Origin: a virus
DNA: 35,052 nucleotides
Reading direction: 5' to 3' (one strand)
IMG/VR virus record: IMGVR_UViG_3300043398_000349
Coordinates: 1 to 35,052 of that record
The position numbers and the translations under genes were made by a program. This document shows positions 1 through 6,511 of the stretch, piece by piece (the first letter of the stretch is position 1; the number at the start of each line of letters is the position of its first letter). The notes under the pieces were generated by a model. That model was given only the letters and a program-made list of their open reading frames with translations. It was not told where the DNA came from and did no database searches.

Positions 1-49
1 AGAGTCCGGTGAATCCGCAAAGTGCGCCGAAGCCGCCGGCATTAAGCCT

Positions 50-304
50 TTGCCAGAGCCGACAAAGATATACATCGGGATGAGCAAGGCCCAGGTCCTG
101 AAAATATTAGGGTCACCGTCCGAGGTCAACGTCATATCATATGTTGGCACAGAGGAATGGCTTTGGTTCGAGAAAGCCGGCGAAGATAAAATCTGCTTCC
201 CGGAGTACCCCGGAGATAATGAGTGCAGTGTTTATTTCAGGTCCGATGGCGTCTTGATAAGACAGAGAGGAATCAAATCAGAGTTTGTAGACCTAACAAA
301 ATAA
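50..304 (+). CDS. BamE/SmpA-like small protein, possibly partial at 5' end
   Basis: The 84-residue product carries the pattern of the BamE/SmpA (OmlA) fold: a segment reading IYIGMSKAQVLKILGSPSEV, followed by a tryptophan-containing strand (EEWLWF) and a terminal strand (CSVYFRSDGVL). In this family the G-M-s-k-a-q-V-l-k-i-L-G-x-P motif forms the first helix pair. BamE proteins act in outer-membrane assembly, but many small phage and bacterial proteins share the fold without that role. The chosen start is a TTG at 50 with no clear Shine-Dalgarno sequence. The frame stays open to the left edge, so the true start may lie outside the window, or across the junction if the genome is circular. It is followed after 13 bp by another plus-strand gene. 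The fold is fairly sure; the function is not. Confidence 0.55.
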   Translation: MPEPTKIYIGMSKAQVLKILGSPSEVNVISYVGTEEWLWFEKAGEDKICFPEYPGDNECSVYFRSDGVLIRQRGIKSEFVDLTK

Positions 305-317
305 GAGGGGGTTTGTC

Positions 318-590
318 ATGGAAAATTGCAAGACATGGAAGGCGGAAGAAGAGGAAGAGCTGATGAGCAGGCTCGACGTAGCTGAAAGATTTGCAATGGA
401 GCTTGAGAAGCAACTGCTCCAACGCTACATCACCGCTATTAATGATCTCTACGTAATGCGAGCCAATTACGGGCAAGAGACCGATATCGTCGACACGGTG
501 GAAGATATCCTGGAGAGAGCTAAGAGGAGGGCTAGATCGGAAAAATCGGATCCTTTTTCTGGTTTGCTTTCAAAGCCCGCTCCTCGATAA
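318..590 (+). CDS. Small charged helical protein of unknown function
   Basis: A 90-residue hypothetical protein. It starts at an ATG 13 bp after the preceding gene, with a purine-rich AGAGGGGG ribosome site upstream. The sequence is rich in Glu, Lys and Arg and is probably all helix; residues 8 to 15 are an acidic KAEEEEEL stretch. I do not recognise a family. Its last 59 bases overlap the 3' end of the convergent minus-strand gene at 532-840, so the two transcription units meet tail to tail here. Confidence 0.5.
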   Translation: MENCKTWKAEEEEELMSRLDVAERFAMELEKQLLQRYITAINDLYVMRANYGQETDIVDTVEDILERAKRRARSEKSDPFSGLLSKPAPR

Positions 591-840
591 GAGCCGCCCG
601 CTCATCGTCGATGTGAATCGGCTTGAACTTAGTCATGGCCTTGGCTTTCGGGGAAACTACTCCATCAAGAACCGTTTTTGGGATCTCGTATTTTGTCGGC
701 TCTCCATTGACATACATCCCCCGCGCCTTCCTCATCCCCCAGGCGATCATCACGATTCGGTGGATTTCGGCGCCGAGCAATCCTGCAAGGAAGCCTCCGA
801 TTGCAGACCCGATAATATATTCGATGAATTGGCTTTCCAT
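532..840 (-). CDS. Small single-span membrane protein, end of the sugar operon
   Basis: The 102-residue product has one hydrophobic segment near its N-terminus (about residues 8-34, including IIGSAIGGFLAGLLGAEI) followed by a basic cytoplasmic-type tail. It starts at an ATG preceded by GGGGGAAG. The start lies 91 bp inside the 3' end of the acetyltransferase gene, so the two overlap in different frames. No family is recognised. Size and topology would allow a holin or a membrane accessory of the sugar pathway, but nothing in the sequence decides this. It is the last gene of the minus-strand run. Confidence 0.5.
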   Translation of the reverse strand: MESQFIEYIIGSAIGGFLAGLLGAEIHRIVMIAWGMRKARGMYVNGEPTKYEIPKTVLDGVVSPKAKAMTKFKPIHIDDERAALIEERALKANQKKDPIFPI

Positions 841-1433
841 TCTTCCCCCAGGATATCGACGAAAATGGAGTCGATAAATTTTCCGCCTTTAAAATACGCG
901 CGGCGGCGTAAACCGCCCAGTTTGAATCCTAACTTCTGGTACATGTCCAGGGCTGGGTTACCAGCAAGGACTTCACCATAAATCATCTCAATCGGGTAGT
1001 GGGTGAAGGCATGTTCGAGGAGCAAGGAGAGAGCCCCCTTCCCAAATCCTAGACCCTGCAGCTCCGGAGCGATATAGAGGGAGAACTCTGCATTCGAGTG
1101 TCCGAATCTGAGAGATGTTAACCCCGCAACGCCTACGATGCCCTGGGGATTGATCGAACGGTCACCGATGGTGCCACGGATAGCATACATTCGGATAGAA
1201 GGATCATCGGTTTGCCGTTGAAACCAGCAATTCTGCTCTATATCACTGATAAAATCATTTTGACGACACCAGGAATAAATCCGGGGATCATTCCGCCATT
1301 TGCGAATGGTGGGAACGTCCGTTGAATCTAGCGGGCCGAGACTGATATCAAACTTTATTTGCGCATCATCTGCGCTTTCGGTGGAACTGGCATTTTCCCC
1401 TCCAACCGCACCGCTCCCGACTTGATTTTCCAT
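750..1433 (-). CDS. GNAT N-acetyltransferase, PseH-like
   Basis: This 227-residue protein is a GNAT-fold acetyltransferase of the PseH/RimJ-like type. An IRKWRNDPRI segment after the N-terminal extension resembles the WRN motif of sugar-amine acetyltransferases. IAPELQGLGFGKGALSLLLE is the acetyl-CoA binding motif (Q/R-x-x-G-x-G/A), and LAGNPALDMYQKLGF is the usual C-terminal GNAT strand-helix. In nonulosonic acid pathways this enzyme acetylates the amino group placed on the 4-keto sugar by the aminotransferase. The ATG has a good GAGGAG site, and the gene overlaps the 3' end of the aminotransferase by 79 bp. The first 25 residues are low-complexity (Ser, Ala, Gly, Glu) and contain one copy of the CCAACCGCACC 11-mer. 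GNAT is sure; the exact substrate is inferred from the operon. Confidence 0.8.
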   Translation of the reverse strand: MENQVGSGAVGGENASSTESADDAQIKFDISLGPLDSTDVPTIRKWRNDPRIYSWCRQNDFISDIEQNCWFQRQTDDPSIRMYAIRGTIGDRSINPQGIVGVAGLTSLRFGHSNAEFSLYIAPELQGLGFGKGALSLLLEHAFTHYPIEMIYGEVLAGNPALDMYQKLGFKLGGLRRRAYFKGGKFIDSIFVDILGEEWKANSSNILSGLQSEASLQDCSAPKSTES

Positions 1434-2584
1434 ATGATCTCCTCAAACGTTCTAAAGTGGGTATCCGAATCAAGTTCAGCCAACGGGAAGTTATAAAACC
1501 AGCTCGGACCAAAAAGAAAGCCCGCTTTGCAGGCCTCCTGCCAGAAGAGAGCGCGGAAATTCTCATCACCCTCGAAGGCGCCGCGCGTTGGATACCCCTT
1601 GATGCGGATCAGCTCCGGGCAGAGGGTATTGAACCGGTCGAGCCAGGCCTGGCCCTTGCGCCAAAGATCTGACATAGAGAAGTCCGGCTCGCGCAAGAGG
1701 GCCAGCAGCGTTAGGGCTTGAGTCATGGCCAGCGTTTCGCCGAAGAAGGTGCCAGAAACGAAATACTTTGGGTTATCCATGATGTCTTTGCGGCCGCCAA
1801 CGACCGAGATGGGGTGACCAGCGCCAAGGGCTTTCCCCAGGCAAATGATATCGGGCTGGATGCCCCAATAGTTTGACACCGACATTTTCGGGAAGCGGAA
1901 TCCGGTGATGACTTCATCGAAGATAAGAAGCGCGCCCAATCTGGTGCATTCAGCCCGAAGCTGCTGCAACCATTCTTTTCTACTTTCGGAATGATCGAGA
2001 ACTACAGGCTCAACGATGACAGCCGCTAGATTGTTATCATCGACGTACAAATCGAGAGAATCACCTTGGCGAATCGAACCAATGCGATATTCTTCGGCGC
2101 GACTCGCTGGGACCCCAGCGGCTGGCGACTGGAGCGAGATGAAATCATCACCCCAACCGTGATACCCCTCGGAGAGAATGTAGGTGTTCCCGGTATAAGC
2201 CCTGGCGATGCGAATGGCGGCGTTGCAGGCCTCGGTGCCGGTCTTGAGAAATTTGAGCCGCTCAATGCAATGGAACGTAGCCTGGAGTTTTTCCGCCAGA
2301 AGAACCTCGGTCTTAGTCGGTAGGCTGATGCTCTGCGCCTCTGATGCGTCCGCACCACGCATTTGTCTTGCGCCGTATCCAATGAGGTTTGTCCCCAATC
2401 CCCCGATGAAATCGATATAGGTCATCCCGTCTACATCTTGGATATAAGGCCCATGGCCAAAGATCGCAGTTTGGGGATAGACACCATCGATGAATGTGGC
2501 GGGACGCTTGGAGTTGGTCAAAGCACCTTGGGCGATGCAGTTGTTGCGGCGATCAATCCAGTTCTGCGCGGTCTCAGTCCTCAC
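1355..2584 (-). CDS. Class III PLP-dependent aminotransferase (glutamate-1-semialdehyde aminotransferase family)
   Basis: The 409-residue protein belongs to the class III (GSA/ornithine-type) aminotransferases. The PLP-binding aspartate lies in LIFDEVITGFRF (D223), and the Schiff-base lysine lies in CLGKALGAGHPISVVGG (K251). FLKTGTEACNAAIRIARAY binds the cofactor phosphate. Members occur in surface-sugar clusters beside SpsF/NeuA-type cytidylyltransferases, where they aminate keto-sugars; the tetrapyrrole role is unlikely here. The start is a GTG that overlaps the TGA of the upstream cytidylyltransferase (GTGA), which indicates translational coupling. Canonical pseudaminic acid loci use a DegT/AHBA-type PseC instead, so the exact product sugar is uncertain. 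Confidence 0.85.
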   Translation of the reverse strand: MRTETAQNWIDRRNNCIAQGALTNSKRPATFIDGVYPQTAIFGHGPYIQDVDGMTYIDFIGGLGTNLIGYGARQMRGADASEAQSISLPTKTEVLLAEKLQATFHCIERLKFLKTGTEACNAAIRIARAYTGNTYILSEGYHGWGDDFISLQSPAAGVPASRAEEYRIGSIRQGDSLDLYVDDNNLAAVIVEPVVLDHSESRKEWLQQLRAECTRLGALLIFDEVITGFRFPKMSVSNYWGIQPDIICLGKALGAGHPISVVGGRKDIMDNPKYFVSGTFFGETLAMTQALTLLALLREPDFSMSDLWRKGQAWLDRFNTLCPELIRIKGYPTRGAFEGDENFRALFWQEACKAGFLFGPSWFYNFPLAELDSDTHFRTFEEIIWKIKSGAVRLEGKMPVPPKAQMMRK

Positions 2585-3297
2585 AGGCGATGCACCTTTC
2601 TCTTGCCATACTTCTTCAGGGCAAGTGATTCGACCTTAGAGATTTTTGCCAGCTCCGACCGCGCTATTTCAAGGTCTTCTGGCGTGTCGACTGACAGCTT
2701 GATCGCCGAACGGTCAAAATAGCCTATTACGGCACCCATTTTGGCCCAAGCCGGCATGTCTCTGGTAATCATGGTCGTGACATGCTCGCGGTCATAAGTA
2801 GTTCTCGCCTTGTTATTAATCCAGGCGAGCATCGCACCGCTCATGACCTCGCAATCCAATCCATCCTCGCTTGATCGGCACTGAGGGTCGACATTGGATA
2901 CGTAGTCATAGCGATTCTTCACCGCGATAGAGATGACTTTGGAAATGACATAGTCTGGGATTAGAGGACAATCGCCAGTGATCCGGCATACGAAATCGGC
3001 CGGACCGTGTATGTCAACGGCTTTGGCGTAGCGCGACAGCACGTCCTTTTCATCTCCCTCGACAATATCCACCCAACCTTCAAATGCTCTCACCAAGGGG
3101 TCACCGTGAGGGCAAAGCAAAAGAACCTGCGGCCTGATCGGGGGGTTTTTGTAGGTCTGCGCAATATAGATCGCTGACCTTTGGCACGTCCTGATGACAT
3201 GCTCCATGATCGTCTTGCCGCCTAAAAGCTCCATATGCTTATTAGGAAACCTGACCGAGGTAGATCTAGCCTGGATGCCAATCAGGACTTTTGACAT
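2581..3297 (-). CDS. CMP-sugar cytidylyltransferase (SpsF/NeuA/PseF-like)
   Basis: The 238-residue protein is a nucleotidyltransferase of the CTP-using SpsF/NeuA/PseF group. The N-terminal signature is IQARSTSVRFPNKHMELLGG, in which the R-x-x-S-x-R-x-P-x-K nucleotide loop is visible. CRITGDCPLIP carries the metal-binding aspartate region, and LSVDTPEDLE near the C-terminus is the typical sugar-side motif. In nonulosonic acid pathways this enzyme activates the nine-carbon acid as a CMP-sugar. Its ATG overlaps the end of the oxidoreductase gene by 16 bp, and its stop overlaps the GTG of the aminotransferase. Family assignment is strong; the choice between NeuA, PseF and SpsF is not resolved. 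Confidence 0.85.
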   Translation of the reverse strand: MSKVLIGIQARSTSVRFPNKHMELLGGKTIMEHVIRTCQRSAIYIAQTYKNPPIRPQVLLLCPHGDPLVRAFEGWVDIVEGDEKDVLSRYAKAVDIHGPADFVCRITGDCPLIPDYVISKVISIAVKNRYDYVSNVDPQCRSSEDGLDCEVMSGAMLAWINNKARTTYDREHVTTMITRDMPAWAKMGAVIGYFDRSAIKLSVDTPEDLEIARSELAKISKVESLALKKYGKRKVHRL

Positions 3298-3965
3298 GCG
3301 TCACCTGCGGGGTATCTCGTCGCTTGTTCGAAGGCCGCCACTTTCTTGTGCGCAGAAAGAATTGCTTCCGGACCCCAGAGATTTGGGCCAGGAAATGGAA
3401 CGAGGAAAGTTTTCATCATGCGAATATATGAGAAATCTACCGAGCTTCTATGAACCCATTGCCCATTGATCTGGCATTGCCAAACGGGGCTTTCGTTTCT
3501 GAGATGCCATTCTCCGCGAGCAAGATAGATCAACTGGATGCAATCCCAATTGAGCCCGTCCCTACCGCTGCAGCAATAATCGTATGAGGTAACGCCTTCA
3601 TGGTCGGGTATCAAGTCAGTGAATGAATAGTTGTTGACCATGAATGTTCTCTCAGAGAGACAAACAAGATTGGTCATCAATTCTTTGTTATATTCGTCAC
3701 TAGCCTTGGCAATAGGTTTTTCACAGAGAATCGGGGTATGCTTATGGACACCCAAACGCAGCATCATCAAGTTAGTTAGGTGCTGGTCCGTTGGGGATGT
3801 AATGATTATGTGGCTCAGACTGCGATCGGTAAAAAACCCATCCCATACAGAGTCCTTCAACATCGGATCATAACCAACGCTATCAAACCCTAGATGCTTG
3901 CAAATGGCGGCATAGCGCCTACCCATGTTCCCTTCGGATCCGATGATACCTACCTTGATCGTCAT
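3282..3965 (-). CDS. Gfo/Idh/MocA-type NAD(P)-binding oxidoreductase, short form
   Basis: The N-terminal VGIIGSEGNMGRRY is a Rossmann G-x-x-G-x-x-G loop, and ILCEKPIAK matches the conserved E-K-P motif of Gfo/Idh/MocA sugar oxidoreductases. The protein has 227 residues, about 100 fewer than usual for the family, so the C-terminal substrate domain is reduced. It may be a compact or degenerate form. The ATG overlaps the TGA of the upstream SDR gene (ATGA), so it is co-translated within the sugar operon. Related enzymes sit in legionaminic and other surface-sugar clusters. The exact step catalysed is unknown. Confidence 0.75.
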   Translation of the reverse strand: MTIKVGIIGSEGNMGRRYAAICKHLGFDSVGYDPMLKDSVWDGFFTDRSLSHIIITSPTDQHLTNLMMLRLGVHKHTPILCEKPIAKASDEYNKELMTNLVCLSERTFMVNNYSFTDLIPDHEGVTSYDYCCSGRDGLNWDCIQLIYLARGEWHLRNESPVWQCQINGQWVHRSSVDFSYIRMMKTFLVPFPGPNLWGPEAILSAHKKVAAFEQATRYPAGDACQKS

Positions 3966-4882
3966 TGAAGGCCTTTCAGCGCTCGCTCGATGAGTGTCTT
4001 CAGTTCTTTGCGCGACATGATTCGGTCATCTTGGTTGGAGAAGACACCCCGGCCAAGAACACCATTCTGCTCGGTCTCGTACTCAGTAGCCATGCATTCA
4101 TGGTATTTTTCGCCGGGCCTTTTTCCGATAGGCTTGCCGATCTCGTAGATTTTCACGCCGAGGACTTCGGCGGTGGCCTCGATGAAATCCAAAATGGCAC
4201 TAGATCTAATCCAATGCGGTATTTGCAGACCGTATCTCTCACCATAACCGCTCGAAATAACAAAATCCCTGGCGTCTTCCACGGTCCACCAAAAGCGCGT
4301 CATCTTGTAGTCGGTGACCGGAGCGGGGCGTTTGGCCTTTAATGCTTCAACCAGGTCGTGAAAATAGCTCATTCTTGAGCCGATTACGTTGCCATAACGC
4401 ACGACGGTGAAATCTTCATGGGCGAGAACAAGTTTCTCAGCCATCGCTTTCGCGGTGCCATACGCATTGATCGGGTATGCGGCCTTATCAGTAGAGACGT
4501 GAATCAGCCTAGCGAAGGTCTCTTTCGCGAGCCGAATCATATTCTCAGTCCCGCCTACGATCGATCGGTGGGCTGCGTGCGGTTGGAGTTCGAGCGTATC
4601 GACGCATTTATAAGCGGCGAAGTGGTAGATCTGATTGAAATGATGCCCCTCCCAGGCTTCTGTGGCCTGGGTCAGTGATCGGTAATCGGTCACGTCGCCA
4701 AGGCGGAGGGTGAGGCGGCGATCTCTAGGCATAAACCTTTGCTTCTGCTCGCAGCGGGATATGCCCATGATCGAGACATTGGGACCGCAGTCCTCCAAAA
4801 GGCGCCGACAAACCGCACGGCCGAGCGTGCCAGTGATGCCGGTAATCAGAATCTTCTGATGACCATGCTCAGACAAATTCAT
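3962..4882 (-). CDS. UDP-sugar 4,6-dehydratase of the PseB/CapD SDR family
   Basis: This 306-residue extended SDR enzyme shows the NAD(P) loop TGITGTLG (residues 14-21) and the catalytic stretch VSTDKAAYPINAYGTAKAMA, with D132, K133, Y141 and K145. It also has the MTRFWWTVEDA segment typical of PseB, FlaA1 and CapD-type proteins. These enzymes convert UDP-GlcNAc to a 4-keto-6-deoxy sugar, the first committed step of pseudaminic and related acids. It is the first gene of a five-gene chain joined by short overlaps (dehydratase, oxidoreductase, cytidylyltransferase, aminotransferase, acetyltransferase). The ATG has an AGGAT site three bases after the preceding stop. Family assignment is strong; whether it also epimerises C5 cannot be read from the sequence. 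Confidence 0.88.
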   Translation of the reverse strand: MNLSEHGHQKILITGITGTLGRAVCRRLLEDCGPNVSIMGISRCEQKQRFMPRDRRLTLRLGDVTDYRSLTQATEAWEGHHFNQIYHFAAYKCVDTLELQPHAAHRSIVGGTENMIRLAKETFARLIHVSTDKAAYPINAYGTAKAMAEKLVLAHEDFTVVRYGNVIGSRMSYFHDLVEALKAKRPAPVTDYKMTRFWWTVEDARDFVISSGYGERYGLQIPHWIRSSAILDFIEATAEVLGVKIYEIGKPIGKRPGEKYHECMATEYETEQNGVLGRGVFSNQDDRIMSRKELKTLIERALKGLQ

Positions 4883-4885
4883 TTT

Positions 4886-5122
4886 TTATCCTAGGTTGGG
4901 GCGTCGAATCTGGACACTGGTTGGCTCTACCCGCAGGAAAGAAAAGCCGTGCCGCTGGATGTCATAGAGAAACTCATCCAGTTGAAGCTCGTTCTTCTGC
5001 GGGTATTTGACGATGGTATTGCGTAAGGACTGGATCCGTTTCCGATATCGATCGGTGGCTATGATCAGGAAGGCGTTGGCAGTCGCAGAGAGGATGAGTA
5101 GACCCAGCCAGATGGCAGCCAT
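4886..5122 (-). CDS. Small membrane-anchored protein
   Basis: A hypothetical protein with an N-terminal transmembrane segment (MAAIWLGLLILSATANAFLI) followed by a basic helix and a soluble tail. The ATG at 5122 is preferred because a GGGGAC site lies just upstream; this gives 78 residues. A longer form starting with TTG at 5200 (104 residues) is possible but has no visible ribosome site. It lies between the tail fibre and the sugar operon, three bases before the dehydratase start. Size and one-span topology would suit a holin or spanin-like protein, but this is only a guess. Confidence 0.5.
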   Translation of the reverse strand: MAAIWLGLLILSATANAFLIIATDRYRKRIQSLRNTIVKYPQKNELQLDEFLYDIQRHGFSFLRVEPTSVQIRRPNLG

Positions 5123-5245
5123 AAGTTTGTCCCCGGGGTTAGGGTAAAAATCAGAGATATCGTTGGCGGTATTTTCAGCGGTCGGGATGGGTGCCGTCAA
5201 GGGTAGATGGACGGCGGCTTTTTTTTTCGCTTTTCAACGAAACCT

Positions 5246-6511
5246 TTAAATTTCGAAGGAAGCATCGATATACAATATATCGTTGAGGTCGAAGTCAGTA
5301 CCGATATAGTCACCGCTGTTGGCCACTTCCCCGATATAAATAGTTGTTGTCGATAGATCAGCCCGCAAAAATCCCCAAAGGTGTTTATAGTCAGACGCGG
5401 ACGAATCGTATTGAAGAATGCGAGCTACCCAGTACTTATCACTACCTGAGACTGGTAGAGCTGCTGCCACCGAATTAGGGATAGTAATGTTGATCGTTCC
5501 AGTGCCGGTCCCGTCGGCAGTGACGGTAATGCCCATTTTGAACTCAAAACCGTGTGAACCGACGTATCGGTAACGGGCGTATTGCGTCGAAAACGTACCC
5601 GTTCCACGGTTGCTAATTGATGGGGTAAACGTTGTCCAGCCCATCGACGTAACGCCCGTCCCCCCATTTGCTTCCGGCAACGTGCCGGTCACCCCAGTTG
5701 TCAGCGGCAGCCCGGTGCAGGAGGTCAAAGTGCCCGAGGAAGGCGTTCCTAGAACTGGTGTAGTTAAGACGGGGCTAGTGAAGGTCTTGTTCGTTGCCGT
5801 TTGCGCAAGTGCCAGATCCATCAGCGTCCCCGTCGCTGCCGGCAGCGTCCAGGCATAGGTGGACGCCGCAGCGGGGGGGAGAAGCGTTCCAGTGCCCGAG
5901 GATGACCCGTTTAAGGCGAGCTTGCCAGAATTGAAAGACTTAACCCCGGTGATGGTGTCGATTGAGGCAAGCGTCATCACCGTATCGGAGCTGCCCGGGA
6001 AAGCGAAGCTCGTTGAGTCGGTCCCCGTGAAGGTCAGAGAATTCGAGATCACTAAGGTCTTACCATCGGCGATGGTCAGCGTGGCGCTGGTAGCCGGTGC
6101 AGTGATCGTCACCTTGTTTATGGTCGAAGCCGTCGTCAACTTGCTGATCGAGAGATCTTTGGTCGCGTCGGTGTATCCGTTGAGCAAATCGTTGAAATTT
6201 TGCATCACTTGGGACTAAGTGACTGTTATCGTAGGGGTTTTTTATCCCCAACTTCTTGAGCTTCTTTCTTTCGCTCAAGGTCAGCGTACATTTTCACCCA
6301 CTGAGGGTGCCGGGCACTCTTGGGGGCTTATATTCCCTTTCGGGTTTCATCCCCTACGCGTTACGGTGGCCGAAGTTCGTTACCTCTTCGGCTTACCTCG
6401 GGATTGGCATCGCAGCTTTCCCCGATTTTGCCCAGTTTAGAGACGCCTCCCGTTTTAAGCGTCTGCCGAGGTTCCGTTCGTCAACGTATAGGTTAAGGAT
6501 GGCGCGGTCAT
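5246..6511 (-). CDS. Tail fibre protein, split gene: exon 1 6458-6511, exon 2 5246-6214, joined by group I intron splicing
   Basis: Exon 1 (ATG at 6511) encodes MTAPSLTYTLTNGTSADA and then runs into a stop inside the intron. Exon 2 continues SQVMQNFNDLLNGYTDATKD. The joined 340-residue protein has the usual N-terminus of phage fibres that attach to the tail by this module. Residues 150-210 carry the Thr/Gly-rich repeats common in fibres (TSPVLTTPVLGTPSSGTL, ATNKTF, EANGGTGVT), and the rest is a beta-rich receptor-binding or C-terminal domain. The ATG overlaps the TGA of the upstream ejection protein gene (ATGA) and has an AGGAGA site. Without splicing only an 18-residue peptide would be made, or a truncated fibre from the GTG/ATG at 6208/6205. 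Confidence 0.92.
6215..6457 (-). ncRNA. Group I intron (243 nt, no homing endonuclease) in the tail fibre gene
   Basis: The minus-strand RNA folds into a full group I core. P1: exon end AGACGCU pairs with the guide GGCGUCU (6441-6447), with the required U-G pair at the splice site. P10: GGGA (6448-6451) pairs with exon 2 UCCC. P3: CUGGGC (6430-6435) with GCCCGG (6310-6315). P4: UCGGG (6421-6425) with CCCGA (6398-6402), preceded by a CCAAU joint as in the T4 td intron. P6 and P6a: GGU/ACC and GCCGAAG (6386-6392) with CUUCGGC (6369-6375). P7: GCGUA (6355-6359) with UACGC (6284-6288). P8: CACCC/GGGUG (6295-6309). P9: CUUGAGC/GCUCAAG (6255-6279). The intron ends in G (6215). Extra hairpins between P7 and P3, such as CCCGAAAGGG, suggest subgroup IA. 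Confidence 0.95.

Noticed and set aside
613-981. Plus-strand frames opposite the acetyltransferase and membrane protein genes
   Set aside because: They run antisense to two coding regions with good start sites, and their composition is unlike a folded protein.
1355-2584. A tetrapyrrole (heme) role for the aminotransferase
   Set aside because: The family includes glutamate-1-semialdehyde aminotransferase, but every neighbour is a nucleotide-sugar enzyme, so a sugar substrate is more likely.
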